Part shown: positions 44,042 to 52,451 of the stretch, piece after piece | Numbering within the stretch: the first letter of the stretch is position 1 | Layout: the number at the start of each line of letters is the position of its first letter | Source of the DNA: Bacteroidota bacterium | GTDB taxonomy: Bacteria; Bacteroidota; Bacteroidia; Cytophagales; Cytophagaceae | Direction of reading: 5' to 3' | Length of the DNA: 64,000 nt | NCBI GenBank assembly: GCA_023458555.1 | Contig: JAEWYS010000008.1 | Coordinates: forward strand, 310,001-374,000 | Notes under the pieces: generated by a model | The model's input: the letters and a program-made list of their open reading frames with translations, nothing else | What the model was told of the DNA's origin: nothing | Database searches by the model: none | Position numbers and translations under genes: made by a program

Positions 44042-45136
44042 TTACCGTCCATTCACTTTTCCTGAAAACATATCCAGATTTTCCGCTCTGAACTTCGGTA
44101 GTGATTCGGGATAGTTCTGTTGAATAAAGGCGATCACTTTCTCACGAATGATTGTTCTGAGCGCAAATGCATCTCCAGAGTTTCTGGCGCTCACTAATAT
44201 TCGTATCTGCATGGATTTTTCGGTAGCGTCAGTAACCTGAACTACATTAACTCTCCCGTCCCACAAGGCAATTGTCCCAAGCAGCCTGGTTACTTCAGCA
44301 CGAACAGCATCTACCGGCAGGGAATAATCCACATAAAGAAAGACTGTCCCCAGAATTTCTGCCGAATCCCGTGTCCAGTTCTGGAAAGGATTATCCAGAA
44401 AATAAGAGATAGGTACAATCAGATTGCGCTGATCCCAGATACGAACCACAACATATGTCAACGTTATTTCCTGAATGCGCCCCCACTCATTTTCAACGAT
44501 AACCACATCATCTATCCGGATTGGCTGAGTAAAAGCAACCTGAAAACCTGCAAGAAGGTTTCCAATTGATTTCTGTGCCGCAAGTCCCACGATAATACCG
44601 GCAATACCTGCCGATGCCAGTAAGCTGGTTCCCAATTCCCTGACCGATTTAAAGCTCATCAGAATGACCGAAATAGCCATAAAACCAATGATTACCAGCA
44701 AAAGCTTATATATAAAATCAATCTGTGTTCTGATCTTCCGGCCACTTAAGTTATTTTCAGCCGAGATATCATACCGCTGAAACAGCAGATCTCTCGAAAA
44801 TTGTAAAGCTTTGGCAGCCAGCAGGGAAAAAGTTACAATAAAAAGAATATGAAAAAATTTGGTAAAGTATACCGCAGTAATGCCTTCCGGACAAACTGCC
44901 GGTAAAGCCAGATTAAGCATCAGCACGGTAAAAAATGTATAAAAAATTGTCCGAAGCTTTTGATTTGCCAGTGAAGAAGAGCTTTTCAGAGACCGCTTAA
45001 GAATAACTTTTAATCCTTCAAAAAGAAACATGGCAAGTAATAAGCCGGCCAGCGCTGCTACAAAAAGGAACATAAAGCTGGTAGCTGATTCTTTAAAAGA
45101 TTTGATAAAATCAAGTATCTCCTGAAAACTCATCAT
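44042..45136 (-). CDS. Mechanosensitive ion channel, MscS family
   Basis: 364 residues. About four membrane helices, the last two forming the pore (SLLASAGIAGIIVGLAAQKS). The MscS beta domain follows (IRIDDVVIVENEWGRIQEIT, RIWDQRNLIVPISYFLDNP), then a mixed alpha/beta C terminus. Longer than E. coli MscS through one additional N-terminal helix pair. Opens under membrane tension to release solutes. Start could be the ATG at 45136 or 45133. Its upstream region, with strong dyads, is shared with the RND operon. Confidence 0.92.
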   Translation of the reverse strand: MMSFQEILDFIKSFKESATSFMFLFVAALAGLLLAMFLFEGLKVILKRSLKSSSSLANQKLRTIFYTFFTVLMLNLALPAVCPEGITAVYFTKFFHILFIVTFSLLAAKALQFSRDLLFQRYDISAENNLSGRKIRTQIDFIYKLLLVIIGFMAISVILMSFKSVRELGTSLLASAGIAGIIVGLAAQKSIGNLLAGFQVAFTQPIRIDDVVIVENEWGRIQEITLTYVVVRIWDQRNLIVPISYFLDNPFQNWTRDSAEILGTVFLYVDYSLPVDAVRAEVTRLLGTIALWDGRVNVVQVTDATEKSMQIRILVSARNSGDAFALRTIIREKVIAFIQQNYPESLPKFRAENLDMFSGKVNGR

Positions 45137-45275
45137 AAATAATTTTTACTGAGGTAAAACAACGGCTAATCCGGTATAATAGGATTTTTTTTGAGAGATA
45201 TCAATCTAAAATCAATCTTATTCAAAAATCGTTCAGTAAATAGCTGTTAAATATCTGTTTTGTTAATCGCTTTTG

Positions 45276-45293
45276 CTTTTTCCCGGGAAAAAG
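45276..45293. promoter_or_regulatory. Perfect 18-bp palindrome (candidate operator)
   Basis: CTTTTTCCCGGGAAAAAG reads the same on both strands, with no spacer. Three bases from a second dyad. Location in a divergent promoter gap suggests protein binding. Confidence 0.5.
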
Positions 45294-45296
45294 AAA

Positions 45297-45333
45297 TGAA
45301 CTTTGCATTGTTTTTTCCACAATGCAAAGTTCA
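45297..45333. promoter_or_regulatory. 14-bp inverted repeat (candidate operator)
   Basis: Perfect arms TGAACTTTGCATTG / CAATGCAAAGTTCA, spacer TTTTTTCCA. No U-tract on the plus strand. On the minus strand it is followed by TTTCTTTTTCCC, so a terminator for an antisense transcript is a second possibility. Confidence 0.5.
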
Positions 45334-45396
45334 GGTATTGTTTTTGCACAAAATAAGCCGCATTAATTTTAATCCATAAAAACCGAGATAATGGAT

Positions 45397-45404
45397 TAAT
45401 TTTG
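45397..45404 (+). promoter_or_regulatory. RND operon promoter -7 element
   Basis: TAATTTTG matches TAnnTTTG, 100 bp before the adaptor ATG and 64 bp after the dyad, which could thus act from upstream. Confidence 0.55.
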
Positions 45405-45503
45405 TGACCGGGGACTAATAAAGCTTTTTTGCTATACAGTTGGAAGAATCAGTATCAGCCCCTTCAACGATTATAAGATATCTAAGTTAAACGAAATACT
45501 GTA

Positions 45504-46607
45504 ATGAATAAAAAATTAGTCCTGTTTAGCGCTATTGCCGGGATTGCCATTATACTTTATCTGTTAATAAATACCCCGGGCTGGTTCAGCCGGGCTGATA
45601 TCCGAAAGACCGAAACTGCCAAAATCAAAAACACGATGGCTGTTAATGGCCTGATTGTTCTTCCGGAAAGAATTGATAGCAAAATCATCTCCACTGGATC
45701 CATTATTCCCAATGAGCATGTGGAGCTCCGGAGTGAGATTTCGGGAAGAATAACCGGAATATATTTTCAGGAAGACAGCCCGGTTAAGAAAGGCCAGCTG
45801 CTCGTTAAAATAAACGATCAGGATCTCAAGGCTCAGAAAGCCAAGATACTTGTACAAAAGCAACTGGCAGAACAGGATGAAAGCAGAAAGAAAAGCATAT
45901 TAAAAATAGAAGGAATCAGCCAGGAAGAATACGACAGGGCAATAAGTCTGGTCAGAAGTCTGGAAGCAGAGCTTGAACTGCTCGAGGCGCAGCTTGCCAA
46001 AACAGAAATAAGAGCCCCTTTTGACGGAGTGATTGGTTTGAGAAAGATAAGTCAGGGCGGCTTTGTTTCACCCAATGACCCGATTGCTGATATGCAGGAA
46101 ATTGATCCTGTTAAAATTGAATTTATGATTCCGGAAAAATACAGCCATCGCATCCGGAAAGGCTCTAAGATATACTTCCGGACAATTGGTAATGAAACAC
46201 CTTATCAGGGAACAGTATATGCCTTATCCAGCTCCATCGATCTCACGACCAGAAGTCTCATTGTGCGTGCCAGAGCAGCTAATAAAAACCACATGCTGAA
46301 GCCCGGGGCATTTGTCAAGGTTGAGTTTATTCTTGAATCCGTCAATAGAGCAATTGTTGTTCCGTCAGATGCTATAGTGCCCGAACTGGGTGGGCAGAAA
46401 GTTTTTATATACCAGGAAGGCAGAGCTATCGGACGCAGGGTGTCAACAGGAATACGTACCGATTCAGAAACACAGTTGCTGGATGGTATCTCATTTCATG
46501 ACACGCTGATTATCACCGGTTTGATTCAGATGAAAGACAGTATGGATATCCGCATAAACCAGATTGTAGACAAACAATCACTAAAAGTTACTTCCCTCAC
46601 CAACTAA
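45504..46607 (+). CDS. RND efflux periplasmic adaptor (HlyD/MFP family)
   Basis: 367 residues. One N-terminal membrane anchor (7-24). Lipoyl halves STGSIIPNEHVELRSEISG and APFDGVIGLRKISQGGFV. A short alpha hairpin (about 95-160), then beta-barrel and membrane-proximal domains (LIVRARAANKNHMLKPGAFV). First gene of a tripartite RND operon with 2-bp gaps to the pump and TolC genes. AcrA/MexA role. Confidence 0.93.
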   Translation: MNKKLVLFSAIAGIAIILYLLINTPGWFSRADIRKTETAKIKNTMAVNGLIVLPERIDSKIISTGSIIPNEHVELRSEISGRITGIYFQEDSPVKKGQLLVKINDQDLKAQKAKILVQKQLAEQDESRKKSILKIEGISQEEYDRAISLVRSLEAELELLEAQLAKTEIRAPFDGVIGLRKISQGGFVSPNDPIADMQEIDPVKIEFMIPEKYSHRIRKGSKIYFRTIGNETPYQGTVYALSSSIDLTTRSLIVRARAANKNHMLKPGAFVKVEFILESVNRAIVVPSDAIVPELGGQKVFIYQEGRAIGRRVSTGIRTDSETQLLDGISFHDTLIITGLIQMKDSMDIRINQIVDKQSLKVTSLTN

Positions 46608-46609
46608 TT

Positions 46610-49600
46610 ATGAGTAGTCTTTCAACAATTAGTATAAACCGTCCGGTTCTTGCTACCGTTTTATCGATTATCCTGGTCATATTCGGACTTATCGGTTTTA
46701 ATTACCTCGGTGTAAGAGAGTTTCCCAGCGTAGATCCACCGGTTGTAACAGTTACAACCAACTATCCGGGTGCCAATGCTGATATCATCGAATCTCAGAT
46801 TACCGAACCACTGGAGGAATCCATCAATGGTATTGCCGGTATAAAGTCACTAACCTCGGTTAGCAGCGACGGGCGCAGCACGATAAAAGTAGAGTTCAAT
46901 CTCGAAATGGATATGGATAACGCGGCCAACGATGTACGGGACAGAGTATCCAGAGCAATACGAAATCTGCCTCTTGACGCAGATCCTCCGGTAGTTGTAA
47001 AAGCAGACGCGGACGGCAGCAATATTCTTTCCGTAACGCTTCAAAGCCCCAAAAGAAATCTGCTCGAATTGACCGAAATCGGGAATAATCTCTTTAAGGA
47101 ACGCCTCCAGACAATTCCCGGGGTAAGTGAAATCCGGATCTGGGGAGAAAAAAAATATGCGATACGTCTGCTTATTGATCCTGCCAGGCTGGCCGCCTAT
47201 AAATTGACACCCCAGGATGTGTATAATGCAGTAAACAAGGAAAACGTAGAGCTTCCAACCGGAAGGGTAGAAGGGCTTCGTACAGAGCTTACCGTACGTA
47301 CTATGGGGCGATTGTCATCCCCTCAGGAGTTTAATAACCTTATAATAAAAGAAGAATCCGGCGCTGTTGTACGCTTTAGCGATATAGGAAAAGCCGAGCT
47401 GCTTGCAGAAAATGAACGGACTATCCTGAAAGGCAACGGCGGATTGCCCATGATAGGAATAGCTATTACTCCCCAGGCAGGCTCCAATCATATTGAGATT
47501 GCCGATGAATTTTACAGACGTCTGGAACAAATAAAGAAAGATCTTCCCGACGATATTTCACTGGGCATAGCACTGGATACAACCACCAGCATACGCAAGG
47601 CAATTCTGGAAGTTGAAGAAACAGTCTTCATCGCTTTTGGTCTTGTGGTACTGGTAATTTTTCTATTCCTGCGGGACTGGCGGACAACACTGATTCCGGT
47701 TATCGCAATTCCGATATCCCTGATTGCATCATTCTTTATCATGTATGCTTTCGGATATTCGATCAACATTCTGACTTTGCTGGGTATCGTACTGGCTACC
47801 GGCCTGGTTGTCGACGATGCTATTGTCGTATTGGAGAATATTTATTCTAAGATTGAAAAGGGAGTGCATCCTTTCAAAGCCGGGCATGACGGTTCAAGAG
47901 AAATATTTTTTGCCATTATCTCGACAACTGTTACGCTGGCTGCTGTATTTCTTCCCATAATATTTCTGGAAGGCACCACCGGCAGACTGTTTCGCGAATT
48001 TGGTGTCGTTGTGGCCGGCTCTGTTATTATTTCCGCTTTTGTTTCATTGACCCTGACACCAATGATGAGTGCCAGGTTTCTCAAAAAGAAAGAAAATGAA
48101 AGCCGTTTATTCAGAATAAGCGAGCTTTTTTTTCATAAAATGACCACCAGCTATAACAGATCCCTGAAAGTAATTATGAGACACAGGTGGGTTGCTGTAT
48201 TGGCTATGTTTCTTTCTCTGGGACTTATCGTACTGATAGGACAACAGCTTCCTACAGAACTGGCTCCGCTTGAAGACAAAAGCCGCTTACGGATCACATC
48301 TACGGCACCGGAAGGCACTTCATTTGAAATGATGGAAAAATATATTTCAGAGATGATAGAACTGGTAGATACACTCAATGAAAAGGAATCAATCATGTCC
48401 GTAACCGCTCCGGGCTTCGGCGCTTCTTCAGGAGTCAATACAGGATTTGTCCGTATCACATTAAAGCAGCCTGACCTTCGGTCCCGCAGCCAGCAGGACA
48501 TTGCGGCACAGCTACAGCCCATCGTAAGCAAGTATAACTTTGCCAAATCATACATTTCGCAGGAGCAAACCATAGGCAGCAGCCGTTCATCCGGTCTTCC
48601 TGTTGAATATATTATTCTGGCTCCCAATATTGAAAAACTTGAAAAGGTTATTCCGGAGTTTATACAGAAAGCACAAAACCATCCGGCCTTCGAAGTAGTC
48701 GATCTCAATCTTAAGTTTAACAAACCTGAAATTAATGTCGAAATCGACCGGGACAGGGCAAGAGCGCTCGGAGTAACTATTCATGATATAGCACAGAGCC
48801 TTCAGCTGTTTTTCAGCGGTCAGCGGTTTGGTTATTTTATCATGAATGGCAAGCAATACCAGATCATCGGGCAGGCTATGCGGGAAAGCCGAAGCGAGCC
48901 TCTGGATCTGGGCACCGTATATGTTCGCAACAGCAGGGGAGAGCTCATACAGCTGGATAATCTGATAAAGCTTTCCACCAAAAGCAGTCCTCCCGTTCTT
49001 CACCGATACAACCGATATGTATCCGCCACTGTATCTGCTTCTCCGGCTCAAGGTTATTCACTGGGGCAGTGCATCAATGCAATGGATGAAATTGCCGCCG
49101 AAGTGCTGGACGAATCATTTTCAACTACGCTGAGCGGAACTGCCAAAGAATTTGAAGAAAGTTCAGGCAGCCTGTTATTTGCCCTTATTCTTGCACTTCT
49201 TCTGGTATACCTGATACTTGCAGCCCAGTTTGAAAGCTTTATTGATCCGGTAGTCATCATGCTTACAGTGCCGCTTGCCATAGCAGGAGCGTTGCTTTCG
49301 CTGTATTTCACAGATCAGACCTTGAATATTTTTAGTCAGATCGGAATTATCGTACTTATCGGGATAGTAACTAAAAATGGCATCCTGATCGTCGAATTTG
49401 CCAATCAGCGTAAATCAGCCGGACTGAAAGTGAAAGAAGCAGTTGTCGAAGCCGCAACCCAGCGTCTGCGCCCAATTCTGATGACCAGCATGGCTACCAC
49501 ACTGGGTGCGCTTCCCATTGCGATTGCGCTTGGAGCTGCCTCTAAAAGCCGTATGCCAATGGGCATCGCCATCATAGGTGGCCTGCTGTTTTCACTGATC

Positions 49601-49669
49601 TTGACCTTGTATGTCATCCCAGCTATTTATTCTCTGTTGTCCCGAAATATCAAATCCAAACTCCCGTAG
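46610..49669 (+). CDS. RND multidrug-type efflux pump, HAE1 family
   Basis: 1019 residues, AcrB-like. N-terminal INRPVLATVLSIILVIFGL. Twelve membrane helices, two large periplasmic loops. The proton-relay DD pair is in TGLVVDDAIVVLENIY (TM4) and the Lys in IGIVTKNGILIVEFAN (TM10). GLVVLVIFLFLRDWRTTLIPV is also typical of HAE1. Proton-driven export of hydrophobic or amphiphilic compounds across both membranes. Flanked by its adaptor and TolC. Substrate not predictable. Confidence 0.95.
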   Translation: MSSLSTISINRPVLATVLSIILVIFGLIGFNYLGVREFPSVDPPVVTVTTNYPGANADIIESQITEPLEESINGIAGIKSLTSVSSDGRSTIKVEFNLEMDMDNAANDVRDRVSRAIRNLPLDADPPVVVKADADGSNILSVTLQSPKRNLLELTEIGNNLFKERLQTIPGVSEIRIWGEKKYAIRLLIDPARLAAYKLTPQDVYNAVNKENVELPTGRVEGLRTELTVRTMGRLSSPQEFNNLIIKEESGAVVRFSDIGKAELLAENERTILKGNGGLPMIGIAITPQAGSNHIEIADEFYRRLEQIKKDLPDDISLGIALDTTTSIRKAILEVEETVFIAFGLVVLVIFLFLRDWRTTLIPVIAIPISLIASFFIMYAFGYSINILTLLGIVLATGLVVDDAIVVLENIYSKIEKGVHPFKAGHDGSREIFFAIISTTVTLAAVFLPIIFLEGTTGRLFREFGVVVAGSVIISAFVSLTLTPMMSARFLKKKENESRLFRISELFFHKMTTSYNRSLKVIMRHRWVAVLAMFLSLGLIVLIGQQLPTELAPLEDKSRLRITSTAPEGTSFEMMEKYISEMIELVDTLNEKESIMSVTAPGFGASSGVNTGFVRITLKQPDLRSRSQQDIAAQLQPIVSKYNFAKSYISQEQTIGSSRSSGLPVEYIILAPNIEKLEKVIPEFIQKAQNHPAFEVVDLNLKFNKPEINVEIDRDRARALGVTIHDIAQSLQLFFSGQRFGYFIMNGKQYQIIGQAMRESRSEPLDLGTVYVRNSRGELIQLDNLIKLSTKSSPPVLHRYNRYVSATVSASPAQGYSLGQCINAMDEIAAEVLDESFSTTLSGTAKEFEESSGSLLFALILALLLVYLILAAQFESFIDPVVIMLTVPLAIAGALLSLYFTDQTLNIFSQIGIIVLIGIVTKNGILIVEFANQRKSAGLKVKEAVVEAATQRLRPILMTSMATTLGALPIAIALGAASKSRMPMGIAIIGGLLFSLILTLYVIPAIYSLLSRNIKSKLP

Positions 49670-49671
49670 AC

Positions 49672-50985
49672 ATGAAGTACACGATTGCCCTGTCTGTTAT
49701 AAGTATAGTTTTTTTTGTTTTTCAGAATGTAAGAGGGCAGGATTTGTTAACACTTGAACAGGCCATAAGCCAGACACTTCAAAATAACTATTCGATCCAG
49801 CTGGTCAAAAAGCAGGTAGAAATTGCCGAAAAAAACAATACGATTGCCAATGCCGGATTTCTTCCGGTGGTCACTGCGGACGGAAGGAGAGAGGCAGGGT
49901 ACAATCATTCAGTACAGGAGCGGAATGACGGTACCTCAAGGGTGATTGACTGGGCCCCGGTTTCCAGTACAGGTGCAGGGCTGATGGTAAACTGGAAACT
50001 CTTTAAAGGGTTTGACGTCGTCATTACCAAAAATACGCTGAATGAACTTCAGCATCTGGAAGAGCTGGAAGCACGCCTTACAGTTGAACGCACATTATCT
50101 GCTGTATTGATTAACTATTACAGTCTTGTTGCCAACAAGATGCGGATAAACGTCCTGAAAAACGCCATGCTCCTGTCCGGTGAACGCAAGCGACTCACTG
50201 GTTATAAATATCAGATTGGCGCCGCCTCCAAAACTGATGTATATCAGGCAACTGTTGATTTCAACAATGATACCTCCATGTACATTAATCAGCTGACTCT
50301 TGTAAAAACCTTAAAAAGTGACCTTAATATTCTCCTGGGAAGAGAGCCTTCTGTCGATTTTGATGTTACGGACAGTCTGTTTATTGATAGAGAACTGAAT
50401 TATGAAGCGGTATACAACAGAGTTCAGGCAGAAAATACCAATCTTTTTATAGCGCGTAAAAACATCGAACTTTCCCGGCTTAATGTACAGTACTGGCAAT
50501 CGCAGTATTATCCTCAAATCAACTTATTTACAGGTTATAATTACACATATTCACGAAATCCTGCAGGATTTGCAATCGAAAACCGGTCACATGCTCCCAC
50601 AGCCGGCATCACAGGACAATTAACCTTATTCAATGGAAGTCTTGTCCGGAGAAACCAGGCAATTGCCAGAATTCAGCTGGAATCTTCCAGGCTCGAAGAA
50701 AAGCAAATGCAGCTGGAAATTGCCAATACCGTCTATAAGCTTTATCAGCAATATGAAGTCAGCCTTAATCTGGCTCAGCTTCAATATAGCAATCAAAATG
50801 CAGCACGGCTAAATCAGGACATAGCAATCGAAAAATTTAAAAACGGGGCTATTGGCAATATTGAGCTAAGAGACATTCAGCTAAAATATATTAATGCGCA
50901 GGATAGTTATCTGCAGGCTGTTTATGATGTAAAAGCACTTGAGGCAGAACTGTTGAGATTAACAGGAGAACTGGCCGGTCTCTGA
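49672..50985 (+). CDS. TolC-family outer membrane protein of the RND operon
   Basis: 437 residues. Signal peptide (1-23, ending VRGQ). Two OEP repeats, with LLTLEQAISQTLQNNYSIQL at the N terminus and FKNGAIGNIELRDIQLKY and QDSYLQAVYDVKALEAEL near the end. Only distantly similar to the TolC at 1754, as each is devoted to its own system. Completes the adaptor/pump/duct set. A weak hairpin terminator follows at 51193-51235. Confidence 0.93.
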   Translation: MKYTIALSVISIVFFVFQNVRGQDLLTLEQAISQTLQNNYSIQLVKKQVEIAEKNNTIANAGFLPVVTADGRREAGYNHSVQERNDGTSRVIDWAPVSSTGAGLMVNWKLFKGFDVVITKNTLNELQHLEELEARLTVERTLSAVLINYYSLVANKMRINVLKNAMLLSGERKRLTGYKYQIGAASKTDVYQATVDFNNDTSMYINQLTLVKTLKSDLNILLGREPSVDFDVTDSLFIDRELNYEAVYNRVQAENTNLFIARKNIELSRLNVQYWQSQYYPQINLFTGYNYTYSRNPAGFAIENRSHAPTAGITGQLTLFNGSLVRRNQAIARIQLESSRLEEKQMQLEIANTVYKLYQQYEVSLNLAQLQYSNQNAARLNQDIAIEKFKNGAIGNIELRDIQLKYINAQDSYLQAVYDVKALEAELLRLTGELAGL

Positions 50986-51369
50986 TTGTCTGATGTAATA
51001 CGAAATCGTTTATTTTTTATACTGATATATACTTTATCAAACATTTCAGCAACACTTGTGTTTTATGTAACTGGTTCAATGTATTTTACCGGATTTATTC
51101 CTGTTGTACATAAAGGTACAATAGAAATCATCATGACAATCCGGATTTTTATTCACTCTGTAGCTGCGGAGCATTGAATAATTTATGACCAGGCAGATAT
51201 TTATCTGCTTAATATTTTCACTAAAATATTTTTATCAGATTGGAAAACAGAACTGTTATCAAAGCACAATCAAATGATTCTCTTTTACCTGAGAAACAAT
51301 TTAGTTTGCACCTTTCTATGAATAAATAACAGTATTCTGTACATTACGTGAATTTTTAATAATATCAAT
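50986..51369. other. 384-bp gap between the TolC and PAS genes
   Basis: Holds the terminator-like hairpins at 51193-51235 and a -7-like TAGTTTG near 51303. A 63-codon frame from a TTG at 50986 is hydrophobic AT-rich read-through, not a convincing gene. Confidence 0.55.
51193..51235 (+). terminator. Terminator hairpins after the RND operon
   Basis: GCAGATA / TATCTGC immediately followed by AATATTTT / AAAATATT (4-nt loop) and a T-rich tail. Confidence 0.5.
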
Positions 51370-52068
51370 ATGGATAATGATATTGTAAAGCTGGCAACCC
51401 AATTAATCATAAAGCACAAACCAGACATTATATATGTTGCCGACTGTGATGAGAAATGTTATTTGTATTGCAGCCGGATAGAAGATATATTAGGATACAA
51501 CACAAAAAAACTGTACAAAAAGGACGGGTTTTATTTTTTCACCTCTCTGCTACATCCGGAAGACAATAACCGTATGTTTCATAAGCACAGTGACGGCATG
51601 CTGTCACTTCCTCCGGACATGTCAGATTCAAACAAAAAAGTATATGCTGCAACATTTCGTATCCGGCACAAATGGGGTACATGGAAACTATTTGAAGCCT
51701 GGAATACTGTGATCGGGTTTAGCAATGATGAAAAACCCAAATATATTTTCGGAATGCTCTTCGATCGGAGCGAAGTAAAAAAAGATCTGACGGAACTAGC
51801 GCTGAATACCTGTACATCTGACAATCTGAGGCCAAGCCTGTCCGTAATTAATCTGGTTCACAAAGATTATCCGAACCTCTGTCAAAAAAAGATCAATACA
51901 GAAAAAGAAATACGATATCTTATTCAACAGGGTTACTCTTCGGAACTAATATCATCAGCCTTGCACATTGATCTGAACGAAGTCGAATATCAGCGAAATC
52001 ATATACTTGCCAGTCAGGGCATTCCGGATTCAGCCGACTTTATAAGCACCCTCGAACGTATTATCTGA
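51370..52068 (+). CDS. PAS protein with LuxR-like C-terminal helix-turn-helix
   Basis: 232 residues. PAS domain (about 12-145): PDIIYVADCDEKCYLYCSRIE, then DILGYNTKKLYKKDGFYFF, HPEDNNRMF and ATFRIRHKWGTWKLFEAWN. The C-terminal 60 residues include EIRYLIQQGYSSELIS, then IDLNEVEYQRNHILAS, the pattern of a LuxR/GerE HTH with several departures from consensus. A cytoplasmic ligand-sensing transcription regulator is likely; ligand and targets unknown. Monocistronic. The RND operon and the riboswitch-controlled DUF4465 gene flank it. Confidence 0.7.
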   Translation: MDNDIVKLATQLIIKHKPDIIYVADCDEKCYLYCSRIEDILGYNTKKLYKKDGFYFFTSLLHPEDNNRMFHKHSDGMLSLPPDMSDSNKKVYAATFRIRHKWGTWKLFEAWNTVIGFSNDEKPKYIFGMLFDRSEVKKDLTELALNTCTSDNLRPSLSVINLVHKDYPNLCQKKINTEKEIRYLIQQGYSSELISSALHIDLNEVEYQRNHILASQGIPDSADFISTLERII

Positions 52069-52123
52069 GATTTTTTTCAACCGGCAACGACCAATCCGAT
52101 TTCATTTTCATCCGTGAATACGA

Positions 52124-52131
52124 TATATTTG
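52124..52131 (+). promoter_or_regulatory. Promoter -7 element for the cobalamin leader
   Basis: TATATTTG, exact TAnnTTTG. A weak -33 (TTTTC) lies about 20 bp upstream. Places the start of the RNA at about 52137, right where the riboswitch begins. Confidence 0.7.
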
Positions 52132-52135
52132 CCTC

Positions 52136-52310
52136 GGACATTGGTTCTGCCCGATCAGATTAAAAGGGAATCCGGTGTAAATCCGGAACAGTTCCCGCTG
52201 CTGTAAGCTCAGTATAAGCCCTGTATTAATTATAAGACCACTGTAAATAGCTTATTTATGGGAAGGTAAATACAGAGAGAGTAAAGTCAGAAGACCTGCC
52301 ATAGTCCTTG
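52136..52310 (+). promoter_or_regulatory. Cobalamin (B12) riboswitch
   Basis: Core sequence AAAGGGAATCCGGTGTAAAT (from 52163) with CCGGAACAGTTCCCGCTGCT following, then CTGTAAG, and the B12 box GTCAGAAGACCTGCCA (52286-52301). Arrangement and order match the AdoCbl/MeCbl class; a GGTTC paired segment at the 5' end is present. It lies between a consensus promoter and an expression-platform hairpin. In the absence of cobalamin the gene should be expressed. Confidence 0.92.
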
Positions 52311-52342
52311 AAATTCATACTTTCGGAGAAAAAGTAACGAAT

Positions 52343-52392
52343 CGGCTTCAGATTTTTCCAATTGATTCAAATGGGAAAGCCTGTCCTTTTTT
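52343..52392 (+). terminator. Riboswitch expression-platform terminator
   Basis: Imperfect hairpin with outer GGCTT / AAGCC and inner TTTCC / GGAAA options, then CTGTCCTTTTTTG. Most consistent with transcriptional control; sequestering of the start site cannot be excluded. Confidence 0.5.
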
Positions 52393-52451
52393 GCATTGTC
52401 CGAAGCGTATATTTTCACTCATTTAAGCAACTTTAATCTTAAATACTTAAA

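Larger units (their letters stand above)
45137..45503. other. 367-bp divergent region between mscS and RND operon
   Basis: No gene. It contains an 18-bp perfect palindrome (45276-45293), a 14-bp-arm dyad (45297-45333) and the RND promoter -7 element at 45397-45404. 45160-45260 is plain AT-rich sequence. Confidence 0.65.
52069..52451. other. 383-bp leader region with promoter, cobalamin riboswitch and terminator
   Basis: Entirely regulatory: promoter -7 at 52124-52131, riboswitch at 52136-52310, terminator-like hairpin at 52343-52392, then a short AT-rich stretch before the DUF4465 start. No protein frame of interest. Confidence 0.85.

Noticed and set aside
50986..51177. 63-codon frame starting TTG right after the RND-operon TolC stop
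   Set aside because: Hydrophobic AT-rich read-through with a non-ATG start and no similarity to small membrane proteins I know.
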